DNA from: Hydrogenophaga palleronii NBRC 102513
GTDB taxonomy: Bacteria; Pseudomonadota; Gammaproteobacteria; Burkholderiales; Burkholderiaceae_C
Direction: 5' to 3'
NCBI RefSeq assembly: GCF_001571225.1
Contig: NZ_BCTJ01000003.1
Span: 1-64,000 of the forward strand
Length of the DNA stretch: 64,000 nt
A program made the translations under genes and the position numbers. Shown piece by piece: positions 44,831 through 54,146 of this stretch. The stretch's first letter is position 1. Each line of letters opens with the position of its first letter. The notes below the pieces were generated by a model. The model searched no databases. It saw only the letters and a program-made list of their open reading frames with translations, and had not been told where the DNA came from.

Positions 44831-46000
44831 ATGAACTCCCCCGCTCCCCGCTCCGGCTCGACCCGGCGTTTTGATGTCGCCATCCGCGGCGCCGGTGTGG
44901 TCGGCCAGACCCTGGCCCTGCTGCTGGCCCGTGAGCGCCTGCGCGTGGCCCTGGTCGGCACGCCGCGTGGCCCGCAAGACAAACCCGACGTGCGGGCCTA
45001 TGCCCTCAACACCGCTTCGCGCGAGCTGCTGCGCTCGGTGCGCGCCTGGCCGGAAGCCGATCCGCAAGACCCGCGTGTGCTGCCGGTCACCGCGGTCAGC
45101 GGCATGCAGGTCTGGGGCGACGACGGCGGTGCGCTGGAATTTTCCGCCGACGAGCAGGGCGCCGACGCGCTCACCTGGATCGTCGACGTGCCCGCGCTGG
45201 AGCAGCGGCTGAACGACGCCATCGGCTTCCAGTCCGGCATCGAACGCATGAGCGAAGCGCCCGCCGCCGCGCTCACCGTGGTCTGCGAAGGCAAGCGCAG
45301 CCAGACGCGCGACGAACTCGGCCTGGAGTTCGACGTGCGCCCCTATCCGCACAAGGCGGTAGCGGCGCGCCTGCGCTGCGACCAGCCGCATGGAGGCATC
45401 GCCCGCCAGTGGTTCAGCAACGGCGAGGTGCTGGCGCTGCTGCCGCTGGGTGGCGCGAACGGGAACTCCGTCGCCCTGGTGTGGTCAGTCCCTGCACAGC
45501 AGGCCGACACCTGGCTGCAAGCCGACCCGACCACCTTCACCCAGGCCATGCAAGAACGTTGCGCACAGGCCCTGGGCCACATGCACATGGAAAGCCCCGC
45601 CCAGGCCTGGCCCCTCGAACTCTCCCGCGCCCAGCGCTGGATCGCCCGCACCCCGCAGGGCGGCGTGGCGCTGGCTGGCGATGCCGCCCACGCCCTGCAC
45701 CCGCTGGCCGGCCAGGGCCTCAACGTCGGCCTGGCCGACGCCGCCGAACTGGCCCGCGTGCTGCAGGCGCGCGAGTACTGGCGCGAGCTGGGCGACCTCA
45801 AACTGCTGCGCCGCTACGAGCGCGCGCGTGCCGCCGAGGTGGGCGCCATGGGTTGGGTCACCGACAGCCTGTTCGGCCTCTTCTCCCACAGCGACGCGCG
45901 CGTGCAGTCGCTGCGCAACTGGGGCCTCTCGGGCTTCGACCGCAGCGGCCCGCTCAAGCGCTGGATCGCCCGCCAGGCCATGGGCCAACCCACCGCCTGA
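44831..46000 (+). CDS. UbiH/UbiF-family FAD-dependent monooxygenase
   Basis: A 389-aa flavoprotein hydroxylase of the ubiquinone-biosynthesis family. The FAD Rossmann motif FDVAIRGAGVVGQTLALLLA is at about residues 14-33. The second FAD motif GVALAGDAAHALHPLAGQG is near 277-295, followed by LNVGLADAAELA. The middle DG motif is altered (VCEGKRSQTR, Glu for Asp). Ring position specificity (C5, C6 or C1) cannot be assigned. It is followed by dsbC after 32 bp. Confidence 0.85.
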   Translation: MNSPAPRSGSTRRFDVAIRGAGVVGQTLALLLARERLRVALVGTPRGPQDKPDVRAYALNTASRELLRSVRAWPEADPQDPRVLPVTAVSGMQVWGDDGGALEFSADEQGADALTWIVDVPALEQRLNDAIGFQSGIERMSEAPAAALTVVCEGKRSQTRDELGLEFDVRPYPHKAVAARLRCDQPHGGIARQWFSNGEVLALLPLGGANGNSVALVWSVPAQQADTWLQADPTTFTQAMQERCAQALGHMHMESPAQAWPLELSRAQRWIARTPQGGVALAGDAAHALHPLAGQGLNVGLADAAELARVLQAREYWRELGDLKLLRRYERARAAEVGAMGWVTDSLFGLFSHSDARVQSLRNWGLSGFDRSGPLKRWIARQAMGQPTA

Positions 46001-46032
46001 GCGCCCGCCCTTCTTCCGACACCTCGAACGCC

Positions 46033-46746
46033 ATGAAACTCCTCAAGACCCTTTTGATCGCCCTGCTCGCCGCCGTCTCCGTGGCGGCCCTGGCCCAGGA
46101 AGCGACCATCCGCAAGAACCTCGCCGAGCGCCTGCCCAACCTGCCCGCCGTCGACGAGGTCAGCAAGACACCGATGCCCGGCATCTACGAGGTGCGCATC
46201 AACCACAGCGACATCTTCTACACCGACGCCGAAGGCAACTACCTGATCCAGGGCTCGATGATCGATACCAAGGCGCGTGTGGACCTGACCGAGCAGCGCG
46301 TTGAAAAGCTCACCGCGATCAGCTTCAAGGACCTGCCGCTGAAAGACGCCTTCACCATCGTGCGCGGCAACGGCAAGCGCAAGCTGGCGGTGTTCGAAGA
46401 CCCCAACTGCGGTTACTGCAAGCGCTTCGAGCGCGACCTGGCCAAGATCGACAACGTCACCGTGCACGTGTTCCTCTACCCCATCCTGAGCGCGGACTCG
46501 GGCGAAAAATCGCGCGACATCTGGTGCGCCAAGGACAAGGGCAAGGCCTTCCTCGACTGGATGGTGCGCGACGTCACGCCCGCCAAGGCCAACTGCGACG
46601 CCGCCGCCGTGGCGCGCAACTTCGAGTACGGCAAGAAGGCGCGCATCACCGGCACCCCGACCATCTTCTTCGTCGACGGCTCGCGCGTACCGGGCGCCAT
46701 CGGCACCGCGCAGATCGAAAAACAGCTCGCGGAAGCCAAGCCTTGA
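46033..46746 (+). CDS. dsbC: thiol:disulfide interchange protein DsbC
   Basis: Periplasmic disulfide isomerase, 237 aa. A signal peptide (MKLLKTLLIALLAAVSVAALAQ, 22 residues with Ala-x-Ala-like site) precedes the N-terminal dimerisation domain and a thioredoxin fold with active site NCGYCKRFE near residue 123 and cis-Pro loop ITGTPTIFFVDG. The length is normal. The stop overlaps a possible TTG start of the M61 peptidase gene. Confidence 0.94.
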   Translation: MKLLKTLLIALLAAVSVAALAQEATIRKNLAERLPNLPAVDEVSKTPMPGIYEVRINHSDIFYTDAEGNYLIQGSMIDTKARVDLTEQRVEKLTAISFKDLPLKDAFTIVRGNGKRKLAVFEDPNCGYCKRFERDLAKIDNVTVHVFLYPILSADSGEKSRDIWCAKDKGKAFLDWMVRDVTPAKANCDAAAVARNFEYGKKARITGTPTIFFVDGSRVPGAIGTAQIEKQLAEAKP

Positions 46747-48614
46747 GCCCGCGCGCCAAGGCTGTCAAGGCTGTCGCAGCCCCCGCCTCACCCCGCGCCC
46801 GCGGCGCCCGCAAGACCGCACGCGCCGGTGTGCGCTACAGCGTGGCGGTGCTCGACGCCCACAGCCACCTGTTCGCTGTCACCCTGCGCATCGACCAGGC
46901 GGCCCGGAACCAGCGCCTGGCCCTGCCGGTGTGGATTCCCGGCAGTTACCTGGTGCGCGAGTTCTCGCAGAACCTGCAAAACCTGAGCGCCAGCCACGAC
47001 GGCCAGCCGGTGGCCCTGAAGCAGCTCGACAAACACCGCTGGCAGGCCCTGAACGACGCCGGCCAGCCGCTCGAACTGCGCTACGAGGTCTACGCCTTCG
47101 ACGCCTCGGTGCGCACCGCCTTTCTGGACGCCGAGCGCGGCTTCTTCAACGCCACCAGCCTGTGCCTGCAGGTGCTCGGCCAGGAAGACAGCCCGCACGA
47201 ACTCGAACTCGTGGCCGGCGAAGCCACCAGCGGCTGGCAGGTTGCCACCGGCCTCACGCCGCAGGCACTGGACGACGCAGGCTTCGGCCACTACCTCGCC
47301 GCCGACTACGACGAACTGGCCGACTGCCCGGTGGAAATGGGCCGCTTCTGGAGCGCCAGCTTCACCGCCGCCGGCGTGGAGCACCGCTTCGTGGTCGCCG
47401 GGGCCGGTGCCTGGATGGATGGCGAACGCCTGATCGCCGACACGCGCCGCATCTGCGAAACCCAGATCCAGTTCTGGCACGGCCAGCGCGAGGCGCCACC
47501 GTTCTCGCGTTATGTCTTCATGCTGTACGCCAGCGCCGACGGTTACGGCGGCCTGGAGCACCGCAACTCCACCGCGCTGATCTGCCAGCGTGCCGACCTG
47601 CCGCGCCCACGCGCACCCGGCGAGACCGTGGCAGCGCTCAAGGCCACCGACGGCTACACCACGCTGCTGGGCCTGATCAGCCACGAGTACTTCCACACCT
47701 GGAACGTCAAGCGCCTGCGCCCGGCCGAGTTCAAGCGTTACGACTACAGCCAGGAAAACTACACCGAGCTGCTCTGGTTCTTCGAAGGCTTCACCAGCTA
47801 CTACGACGACCTGATGCTGCGCCGCGCCGGCCTGATCGACGACGCCACCTACCTGCAGCTGGTGGCCAAGACCATCAACCAGGTGCAGCAGAGCCCGGGC
47901 CGGCTGGTGCAGAGCGTGGCGCAGGCCAGCTTTGACGCCTGGGTGAAGTACTACCGCATGAACGAGAACACGCCCAACGCCACGGTGAGTTACTACACCA
48001 AGGGCTCGCTGGTGGCGCTGTGCCTCGACCTGACGCTGCGCGCCGAAGGCCGCAGCACGCTGGACGCGGTGATGCGCGAACTCTGGCAACGCTGCGAAGG
48101 CGGCCCGATGCGCGAGGCCGATCTGCTGCGCGCCCTCAAACGCCTGGGCCAGCGCAGCTACGAGGCCGAAATTGCCGCCTGGGTGCACGGCACCGACGAG
48201 CTGCCGCTGTCGTCCCTGCTGCAGGCACGCGGCGCCAAGCTGTCGCACGACAAGGCGCCGCTGGCGCAGCAGCTCGGCCTGCGTGTGAGCGAAGCCGGCG
48301 GTGCGCTGGTGCTCAAAACCGTGCTGCGCGGCGGTGCCGCCGAAGCCGCCGGCATGGCGGCCAACGACGAATGGCTGGGTGTGGAATTTGCGCCGGCCAA
48401 ACGCGGCGGCGTGGCCGAGGCCTGGCGCATCCACAAGCTCGACGAAGTGCCACCGCTGCGCGCGCAACGCCCCTTGCTCACCGCCCTGGTCTCGCGCGAC
48501 AAGCGCCTGCTGCGCCTGCCGCTGCGCTGGCCCACGGCCTCGCTCGCAGTGCGGCTGGGCGTGGGCGACGCGGCGGCACTGGCCGGCTGGTTGCACACCG
48601 ACAAGACCGCCTGA
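46743..48614 (+). CDS. M61-family peptidase with PDZ domain
   Basis: A 623-aa protein (if started at TTG 46743, which overlaps the dsbC stop) related to glycyl aminopeptidase. The zinc motif HEYFHTWNVKRLRP lies near residue 315, with the downstream catalytic-domain segment LLWFFEGFTSYYDDLMLRR. A C-terminal PDZ-like region includes GGALVLKTVLRGGAAEAAGM. No signal peptide is evident, and the first 25 residues are Lys/Arg/Ala-rich, so a later GTG start near 46827 is also possible. Substrate preference is unknown. Confidence 0.85.
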   Translation: MSPRAKAVKAVAAPASPRARGARKTARAGVRYSVAVLDAHSHLFAVTLRIDQAARNQRLALPVWIPGSYLVREFSQNLQNLSASHDGQPVALKQLDKHRWQALNDAGQPLELRYEVYAFDASVRTAFLDAERGFFNATSLCLQVLGQEDSPHELELVAGEATSGWQVATGLTPQALDDAGFGHYLAADYDELADCPVEMGRFWSASFTAAGVEHRFVVAGAGAWMDGERLIADTRRICETQIQFWHGQREAPPFSRYVFMLYASADGYGGLEHRNSTALICQRADLPRPRAPGETVAALKATDGYTTLLGLISHEYFHTWNVKRLRPAEFKRYDYSQENYTELLWFFEGFTSYYDDLMLRRAGLIDDATYLQLVAKTINQVQQSPGRLVQSVAQASFDAWVKYYRMNENTPNATVSYYTKGSLVALCLDLTLRAEGRSTLDAVMRELWQRCEGGPMREADLLRALKRLGQRSYEAEIAAWVHGTDELPLSSLLQARGAKLSHDKAPLAQQLGLRVSEAGGALVLKTVLRGGAAEAAGMAANDEWLGVEFAPAKRGGVAEAWRIHKLDEVPPLRAQRPLLTALVSRDKRLLRLPLRWPTASLAVRLGVGDAAALAGWLHTDKTA

Positions 48615-48641
48615 GCCGGCGCGCTGCGCCGCGGGGGTGAC

Positions 48642-49931
48642 CTACCGCTTGTCCACGACGCGTTTGGCCTTGCCCTGGCTGCGCTCGACACCCCCCTCGG
48701 GCCGGAGCTGCACCAGCACGCTGCTGCCCACGAACACCTTGATGTCGTGCTGCAACCGGGCCGCCGCGCGCACCGCCGCCTCGCTCTCGGGCGCCAGGCC
48801 GGCGCGGGTCTCCACCACCACCGTCAGGTCGTCCATCGGGCCTTCGCGCGTCAGCACGCACTGGTAGTGGGCGCTCAATTCGGCGCATTTGAGAATGAGT
48901 TCTTCGATCTGCGTCGGGAACACGTTGACGCCGCGCACGATCATCATGTCGTCGCTGCGGCCGGTGATCTTCTCCATGCGGCGCATGCTGCGCGCCGTGC
49001 CCGGCAGCAGGCGCGTGAGGTCGCGCGTGCGGTAGCGGATGATGGGCAGCGCTTCCTTGGTGAGGCTGGTGAACACCAGCTCACCCATCTCGCCGTCGGC
49101 CACCGGCTCGCCGGTCTCGGGGTGGATGATCTCGGGGTAGAAGTGGTCTTCCCAGATGGTCGGGCCGTCCTTGGTTTCCACGCACTCGTTGGCCACGCCC
49201 GGGCCCATGACCTCGGACAGACCGTAGATGTCGACCGCGTCCAGCCCCATGCGCTGTTCGATCGCGCGCCGCATGTCGTTGGTCCAGGGTTCGGCGCCGA
49301 AGATGCCCAGGCGCAGGCTGCTCTCGCGCGGGTCCAGCCCCTGCCGCTCAAACTCGTCGGCAATCGCCAGCATGTAGCTCGGCGTGACCATGATGATGTC
49401 GGGCCGGAAATCCTGGATCAGCTGCACCTGGCGTTCGGTCTGGCCGCCGCCGAAGGGCACCACGGTGAGGCCGAGTTTTTCCGCGCCGTAGTGCGCGCCC
49501 AGCCCGCCGGTGAACAGGCCGTACCCATAACTCACGTGCACCAGGTCACCCGGGCGGGCGCCGCTGGCGCGGATGCTGCGCGCCATCACCGTGGCCCAGG
49601 TGTCGATGTCCTTCAGCGTGTAGCCCACCACCGTCGGCTTGCCGGTGGTGCCGCTGCTGGCGTGGATGCGCGCGCATTGCGTGCGCGGCACCGCGAACAT
49701 GCCGAAGGGGTAGCTGTCGCGCAGGTCCTGCTTGGTGGTGAAGGGAAACTTCGCCAGGTCGGCCAGGCTGCGGCAGTCGTCCGGGTGCACGCCCGCCGCA
49801 TCGAACTTCGCCCGGTACACCGGCGAGTGCTGGTACGCATGGCGCAGCGTGGCCTGCAGGCGCTTGAGCTGCAGGGCACGCAGTTCGTCGATGCTGGCCT
49901 TTTCGATCGGCTCGAGCGCAAAGCTGTTCAT
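48642..49931 (-). CDS. paaK: phenylacetate-CoA ligase
   Basis: AMP-forming ligase activating phenylacetate to phenylacetyl-CoA, the entry step of aerobic PAA catabolism. The 429-aa product has the P-loop-like motif IHASSGTTGKPTVVGYT near residue 95, FGAEPW near 215, YGLSEVMGPGVANEC near 240 and the hinge region RSDDMMIVRGVNVFPTQIEE near 340. ATG 49931 overlaps the paaI stop. The downstream ring-epoxidase genes (paaABCDE) are not in this window. Confidence 0.96.
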   Translation of the reverse strand: MNSFALEPIEKASIDELRALQLKRLQATLRHAYQHSPVYRAKFDAAGVHPDDCRSLADLAKFPFTTKQDLRDSYPFGMFAVPRTQCARIHASSGTTGKPTVVGYTLKDIDTWATVMARSIRASGARPGDLVHVSYGYGLFTGGLGAHYGAEKLGLTVVPFGGGQTERQVQLIQDFRPDIIMVTPSYMLAIADEFERQGLDPRESSLRLGIFGAEPWTNDMRRAIEQRMGLDAVDIYGLSEVMGPGVANECVETKDGPTIWEDHFYPEIIHPETGEPVADGEMGELVFTSLTKEALPIIRYRTRDLTRLLPGTARSMRRMEKITGRSDDMMIVRGVNVFPTQIEELILKCAELSAHYQCVLTREGPMDDLTVVVETRAGLAPESEAAVRAAARLQHDIKVFVGSSVLVQLRPEGGVERSQGKAKRVVDKR

Positions 49932-50371
49932 GCCGCAGACTCCTCGGGAAACACCGTGCCGGAAATCACCGTGCTCTTGCCACGGAACAGCGCCACCACT
50001 TCGCCGCGCTGGTTGCTCACCCGCATGTCGTAGATGCCGTGCCGGCCCGACAGGGTCTGCTCCACGCCCTCGCAGGTCAGCACGTCGCCGGCATGTGCCG
50101 GGCGCAGGAATTCGATGCCGCAGCCGGCGGCCACGGCGTTCTTGTTGTGGCTGTTGCAGGCAAAGGCAAAGGTGGAATCGGCCAGGGTGAAGATGAAACC
50201 GCCGTGGCAGATCTGGTGGCCGTTGAGGTGCAGTGGCTGCACCGCCATGCGCATCACCGCACGGCCCGGCTCGCAAGCCAGCAGTTCCATGCCCATGGTG
50301 TGCTTGCTCGCGTTGTCGGCGGCAAACATGGTTTCACCGACCTTTTTCGCGCGCTCGTCGGGGCTCATCAT
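49928..50371 (-). CDS. paaI: PaaI hotdog-fold thioesterase
   Basis: A 147-aa acyl-CoA thioesterase thought to rescue CoA from dead-end PAA-pathway thioesters. The hotdog-fold motif [20 protein letters not shown] is near residue 50-69, with the expected catalytic Asp. It is coupled on both sides: its start overlaps the paaG stop and its stop overlaps the paaK start. Confidence 0.94.
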   Translation of the reverse strand: MMSPDERAKKVGETMFAADNASKHTMGMELLACEPGRAVMRMAVQPLHLNGHQICHGGFIFTLADSTFAFACNSHNKNAVAAGCGIEFLRPAHAGDVLTCEGVEQTLSGRHGIYDMRVSNQRGEVVALFRGKSTVISGTVFPEESAA

Positions 50372-51162
50372 TCGCCCTTGAACTGCGCCGGGCGCTTCTC
50401 GCGGAAGGCCGTCACGCCTTCGATGTAATCGTGCGTGCGGCCCAGCGCCGACTGCGTGTCGCGCTCGGCGTCGAGCTGCTGGTCCAGCGTGCGCGTGCTG
50501 GCGTCGCGCAGCAGGCCGCGCGTGGCCACCAGGGCCTTGGTCGGCATGCTGGCCAGGCGTTCGGCCAGGGCCAGGGCTGCGCCCACGCAGTCGTCGGACA
50601 CGTCCCAGACCAAGCCCCACTCCTTCGCCTGCGTGGCGGGCAGCTTGTCGCCCGTCATGGCCAGCGCCATGGCGCGCGCCAGACCGAGGCGCTCGACCAG
50701 GAACCAGCTGCCACCCGCATCGGGCACCAGCCCGATCTTGCTGAAGGCCTGGATGAAGCTCGCGCCGGTGGCGGCAATGGCGATGTCGCAGGTCATGGCC
50801 AGCGAAGCGCCGGCACCGGCCGCCACGCCGTTCACCGCCGCGATGGTCGGCATGCGCAGGCTCTGCAGGCGGCGTGCCGTGGGGTTGAAGGCCTGGTCGA
50901 TCACCGGGCCCGGGTCGGCGCGCTTCACCAGGTCGGGGCCGGGCTCGAAGTCGAACTCGGCCAGGTCGGCACCGGCACAGAAACCGCGCCCGGCACCGGT
51001 GATGACCAGGGCACGCACCTGCCGGTTGGCCTCGGCCTGGTCCAAGGCGGCCCAGAGCTCCTTGTGCATCTGGCGGGTGAAACTGTTCAGCGCTTCAGGG
51101 CGGTTGAGCGTGACCAGGGCCACGGCCCCGCGCTCCTCATAGACAACGGTGGCGTTGCTCAT
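50368..51162 (-). CDS. paaG: PaaG-type enoyl-CoA isomerase (1,2-epoxyphenylacetyl-CoA isomerase)
   Basis: Crotonase-fold protein of 264 aa. It has [16 protein letters not shown] near residue 12, the oxyanion-hole segment [13 protein letters not shown] near 60-72 and [16 protein letters not shown] near 105. The position before paaI and paaK favours the PaaG isomerase rather than a generic hydratase. ATG 51162 gives the normal N-terminus; the open frame continues upstream into the regulatory gap. Confidence 0.9.
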   Translation of the reverse strand: MSNATVVYEERGAVALVTLNRPEALNSFTRQMHKELWAALDQAEANRQVRALVITGAGRGFCAGADLAEFDFEPGPDLVKRADPGPVIDQAFNPTARRLQSLRMPTIAAVNGVAAGAGASLAMTCDIAIAATGASFIQAFSKIGLVPDAGGSWFLVERLGLARAMALAMTGDKLPATQAKEWGLVWDVSDDCVGAALALAERLASMPTKALVATRGLLRDASTRTLDQQLDAERDTQSALGRTHDYIEGVTAFREKRPAQFKGE

Positions 51163-51214
51163 GGTCGGCTTGTCTCCTGGGGTTTTTGTTGGTGTCGAAC
51201 GCAATTTACCATTA

Positions 51215-51232
51215 ACCAACCAATCGGTCGGC
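51215..51232. promoter_or_regulatory. PaaR-like operator between paaG and the enoyl-CoA hydratase gene
   Basis: ACCAACCAATCGGTCGGC is an 18-bp palindrome if purine/purine and pyrimidine/pyrimidine differences are allowed (RCCRACCRAYYGGTYGGY). It resembles the operators of TetR-type PaaR repressors of betaproteobacterial phenylacetate genes. It sits in the 141-bp divergent gap. No paaR gene is in the window. Confidence 0.65.
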
Positions 51233-51303
51233 CAATGTTTTCCCTGCAGGTGCACCGATATAGTGGTGGGCTTTCAACACCCCGCCACCGCCCAGGAGAC
51301 ACC

Positions 51304-52095
51304 ATGACCGAGACCAGCCACTCCCCCGAATGCATCGTCGTGCGCACCGAAGGACGCGTGGGCATCGTCACGCTCAACCGGCCCAAGCAGCTCAACGCGC
51401 TCAACAACCAGCTGATGGACGAGCTGGGCGCGGCGCTCAAGGCCTTCGATGCGGACGAAGGCATCGGCTGCATGGTCATCACCGGCAGCGAAAAAGCCTT
51501 TGCCGCCGGTGCCGACATCGGCGCCATGGCCACTTACAGCTTCGCCGACGTCTACAACGGCGACTACATCACCCGCAACTGGGAAACCATCCGCAGCATC
51601 CGCAAGCCGGTGATCGCGGCGGTCAGCGGCTTCGCGCTGGGTGGCGGCTGCGAGCTGGCGATGATGTGCGACTTCATCATCGCGGCCGACAACGCCAAGT
51701 TCGGCCAGCCCGAGATCAAGCTCGGCATCATCCCCGGCGCCGGCGGCACGCAGCGCCTGCCGCGCGCGGTCGGCAAGGCCAAGACCATGGACATGGTGCT
51801 CACCAGCCGCATGATGGACGCCACCGAGGCCGAACGCGCCGGGCTGGTCAGCCGCGTGGTGCCACTGGACAAGCTGATGGACGAAACCCTGGGCGCCGCG
51901 CTGTCCATCTGCAACCTCTCGCTGCCCAGCGTGATGGCCGCCAAGGAAGCGGTGAACCGCTCGTTCGAGGGCTCGCTGTCCGACGGCGTGATGTTCGAAC
52001 GCCGCATGTTCCATGCGCTCTTCGCCACCGAAGACCAGAAGGAAGGCATGGACGCCTTCGTGAACAAGCGCAAACCCGAATTCAAGAACCGCTGA
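51304..52095 (+). CDS. enoyl-CoA hydratase (PaaF-type candidate)
   Basis: Crotonase of 263 aa. It has [19 protein letters not shown] near residue 20, the oxyanion-hole block [13 protein letters not shown] near 64, and both catalytic Glu residues in [12 protein letters not shown] near 118 and [19 protein letters not shown] near 140. The C-terminus [12 protein letters not shown] is standard for short-chain hydratases. It is divergent from paaG across the PaaR-like operator, so a PaaF role in PAA catabolism is plausible, though fatty-acid hydratase function cannot be excluded. Confidence 0.9.
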   Translation: MTETSHSPECIVVRTEGRVGIVTLNRPKQLNALNNQLMDELGAALKAFDADEGIGCMVITGSEKAFAAGADIGAMATYSFADVYNGDYITRNWETIRSIRKPVIAAVSGFALGGGCELAMMCDFIIAADNAKFGQPEIKLGIIPGAGGTQRLPRAVGKAKTMDMVLTSRMMDATEAERAGLVSRVVPLDKLMDETLGAALSICNLSLPSVMAAKEAVNRSFEGSLSDGVMFERRMFHALFATEDQKEGMDAFVNKRKPEFKNR

Positions 52096-52118
52096 ACGAG
52101 GCCTCCAAAAATTCTGGC

Positions 52119-52124
52119 TATAAT
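52119..52124 (+). promoter_or_regulatory. -10 element of the tRNA promoter
   Basis: Perfect TATAAT 12 bp upstream of the tRNA 5' end, followed by a GC-rich discriminator typical of stable RNA promoters. The -35 element is weak and falls at the 3' end of the hydratase gene. Confidence 0.75.
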
Positions 52125-52136
52125 GCGCGCTTCGCT

Positions 52137-52213
52137 GGCGATATAGCTCAGTTGGTTAGAGCGCAGCATTCATAATGCTGATGTCGGTGGTTCAAGTCCA
52201 CCTATCGCCACCA
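52137..52213 (+). tRNA. tRNA-Met (CAT), probably elongator
   Basis: A 77-nt cloverleaf with encoded CCA. Acceptor stem GGCGATA/TATCGCC, D-arm GCTC/GAGC, anticodon stem CAGCA/TGCTG with loop TTCATAA (anticodon CAT at 52171-52173), T-arm GGTGG/CCACC with loop TTCAAGT. The paired first base excludes an initiator tRNA. A CAT anticodon could in principle be tRNA-Ile2, but the body fits elongator Met better. Confidence 0.92.
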
Positions 52214-52223
52214 GCATCTCGAA

Positions 52224-52256
52224 AAGGCGGGTTCCGGCAACGGAGCCCGCCTTTTT
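52224..52256 (+). terminator. rho-independent terminator after the tRNA
   Basis: Stem AAGGCGGGTTCCG (52224-52236), GCAA tetraloop, stem CGGAGCCCGCCTT (52241-52253) with one G-U pair, then a T tract. Confidence 0.9.
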
Positions 52257-52273
52257 CTTTTCCGGTCTACTCC

Positions 52274-52834
52274 ATGGCGCTGAAATCCACCATCTTCAAG
52301 GCGAACCTGCAGATCGCCGACATCGACCACGGGTACTACGCCGACCACGCACTCACCCTGGCCCGCCACCCGAGCGAGACCGATGAGCGCATGATGGTCC
52401 GGCTGGTGGCGCTGGCGCTGCACGCCCACGAGCTGCAGGACACCTGCCGCGGTGACGGTACGCTGGCCTTTGGCGCCGGCCTGTCCGACCCGGACGATCC
52501 GGACGTGTCCCTGACCGATTTCACCGGCCGCAAGCGCCTGTGGATCGAGGTCGGCCAGCCAGAAGACAAGCCGCTGTCCAAAGCCTGCAGCAAGGCCGAC
52601 GCGGTGGTGGTCTACGCCTTCGGCAGCGCGGCCGACGTCTGGTGGCGCGGCATCGAGAACAAGCTCACCCGGCTCGACCGCCTGCAGGCCTGGCGCCTGC
52701 CGACCGAGGTGGCTCCGGCCCTGGCCGCGCTTGCCGAACGCAGCATGCAGCTGCAGGCCACGGTGCAGGAGGGCGCGCTCACGCTCTCCAGCGAGCGAGG
52801 CAGCGTGCACATCGAGCCGCTGCGCTGGAAATAG
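52274..52834 (+). CDS. yaeQ: YaeQ family protein
   Basis: A 186-aa protein with the YaeQ signature: MALKSTIFKANLQIADIDHG at the start, LTLARHPSETDERMMVRLVA near residue 28-47, LWIEVGQPEDKPLSKAC near 90. YaeQ has a PD-(D/E)XK nuclease-like fold and no firm function. It lies between the tRNA terminator and a methyltransferase gene (6 bp gap), so the two are probably co-transcribed. Confidence 0.92.
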   Translation: MALKSTIFKANLQIADIDHGYYADHALTLARHPSETDERMMVRLVALALHAHELQDTCRGDGTLAFGAGLSDPDDPDVSLTDFTGRKRLWIEVGQPEDKPLSKACSKADAVVVYAFGSAADVWWRGIENKLTRLDRLQAWRLPTEVAPALAALAERSMQLQATVQEGALTLSSERGSVHIEPLRWK

Positions 52835-52840
52835 GCCACC

Positions 52841-53482
52841 ATGCGCTGCCCCGTCTGCGAAGGCCCTGACGGCCGGCCGTTCCAGGTGGTCGGAGACCGC
52901 GCCTATGGCCGCTGCACCCGCTGCGAGGCGACCTTCCTCTTTCCGGAGCAGCGACCGTCGCTGGAGGCCGAGCGCGCCGAGTACGCGCTGCACCAGAACA
53001 CCGACGGCGACGTCGGCTACCGAGCCTTCCTGGCGCGCCTCGCCACCCCCCTGCTGCAGCGCCTGGCGCCTGCGCAGCACGGGCTGGACTTCGGCTGCGG
53101 CCCCGGGCCGGTGCTGGCAGCCATGCTGCGCGAGGCGGGCCACACGGTGGCCTTGTACGACCCGCTCTTCCACCCGGACGGCGCGGCGCTCGGCACCACC
53201 TACGACTTCATCACCTGCACCGAGGTGACCGAGCATTTCCACGAGCCCGCCGCCGAGTTCCGCCGGCTGGACGCGCTGCTGCGCCCGGGCGGCTGGCTGG
53301 CGCTGATGACACGCTTCCAGACCGACGATGCGCGCTTTGCCCACTGGCACTACCGGCGCGATCCGACCCACGTGGTGTTCTACCGAGAGACCACGCTGCG
53401 CTGGCTGGCGCATCACCACGGCTGGCAGGCCGAGGTGCCCTGCCCGAACGTGGTGCTGATGCACAAGCCCGCGGCGGCCTGA
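52841..53482 (+). CDS. class I SAM-dependent methyltransferase with N-terminal zinc-ribbon-like cysteines
   Basis: A 213-aa protein. The N-terminus has two Cys pairs (CPVC at 3-6, CTRC near 25-28) suggesting a zinc ribbon. The methyltransferase core has motif I GLDFGCGPGPVLAAML near residue 80 and a post-I acidic residue in VALYDPLF. Later segments TEVTEHFHEP and LLRPGGWLALMT fit the Methyltransf_11/23 family. The substrate is unknown. Confidence 0.85.
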   Translation: MRCPVCEGPDGRPFQVVGDRAYGRCTRCEATFLFPEQRPSLEAERAEYALHQNTDGDVGYRAFLARLATPLLQRLAPAQHGLDFGCGPGPVLAAMLREAGHTVALYDPLFHPDGAALGTTYDFITCTEVTEHFHEPAAEFRRLDALLRPGGWLALMTRFQTDDARFAHWHYRRDPTHVVFYRETTLRWLAHHHGWQAEVPCPNVVLMHKPAAA

Positions 53483-53609
53483 CGGCCACCCGCCCGGCGG
53501 TGCGCCTGTGCGGCCCGGCGCACCGATGGCGCCGGTGGCTGCGTGAGACAATCCGGGCCTCGCGCGCACGCGTGCCGCGCCCCTTCCCCACAGCCTCTGG
53601 ACACATACC

Positions 53610-54047
53610 ATGAACCGCTGCCACCCCACCGCCCTGACCCGGCGCGACTCGCTCGTTTCCCTGAGCACCCTGCTCGTCACCGCCCTGCTGCCGGCCGGCG
53701 CGGCCCAGGCGCAAGCCGTGCAACGCAACTTCCCGCCCAAGGCCTTGCGTGGCTTGATGGTGGTGGCGCAGCCGCCGCTGGTGGCGATGGACGACCACCC
53801 GACGCGCCTCTCGCCCGGCGCCCGCATCCTGGACCCCGACAACCGGCTGGTGCGCCCGGCCACCCTGGTCAGCCAGGCGCTGGTGGTGAACTACACACTC
53901 GACCAGCGCGGCCAGGTGCACCAGGTGTGGATCCTGAGCGAGGCCGAGGCGAAGGAAAAACGCCCCGGCATGGGCGTGCAGCGCAACTTCGTCTTCGAGT
54001 CGCAGCAGACCGCGCCCGCCGGCACGCCGGCACGCAACAGCAACTGA
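53610..54047 (+). CDS. small exported protein of unknown function
   Basis: A 145-aa protein with an N-terminal signal: LTRRDSLVSLSTLLVTALLP followed by AGAAQAQA, probable cleavage after AQA; the RR pair is reminiscent of a Tat signal but lacks the full motif. The mature part contains NFPPKALRGLMVVAQPP and ILDPDNRLVRPATLV and ends in a Thr/Ala/Pro-rich tail. I do not recognise a named domain. It lies 99 bp upstream of miaB on the same strand. Confidence 0.75.
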   Translation: MNRCHPTALTRRDSLVSLSTLLVTALLPAGAAQAQAVQRNFPPKALRGLMVVAQPPLVAMDDHPTRLSPGARILDPDNRLVRPATLVSQALVVNYTLDQRGQVHQVWILSEAEAKEKRPGMGVQRNFVFESQQTAPAGTPARNSN

Positions 54048-54146
54048 GCCTTCTCGCGGCGCGCTGCGGCCCCGGGCCGCGGCCGCGCCCATGGCGTTTT
54101 GCGCGCACCGCGTGATGCCCGCCCCCTCTCCGACCGGAATTTCCCC

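Noticed and set aside
52137-52213. tRNA as attachment site of an island
   Set aside because: No integrase or repeated tRNA 3' end is visible near it. The integrase remnant is 25 kb away beside ychF.
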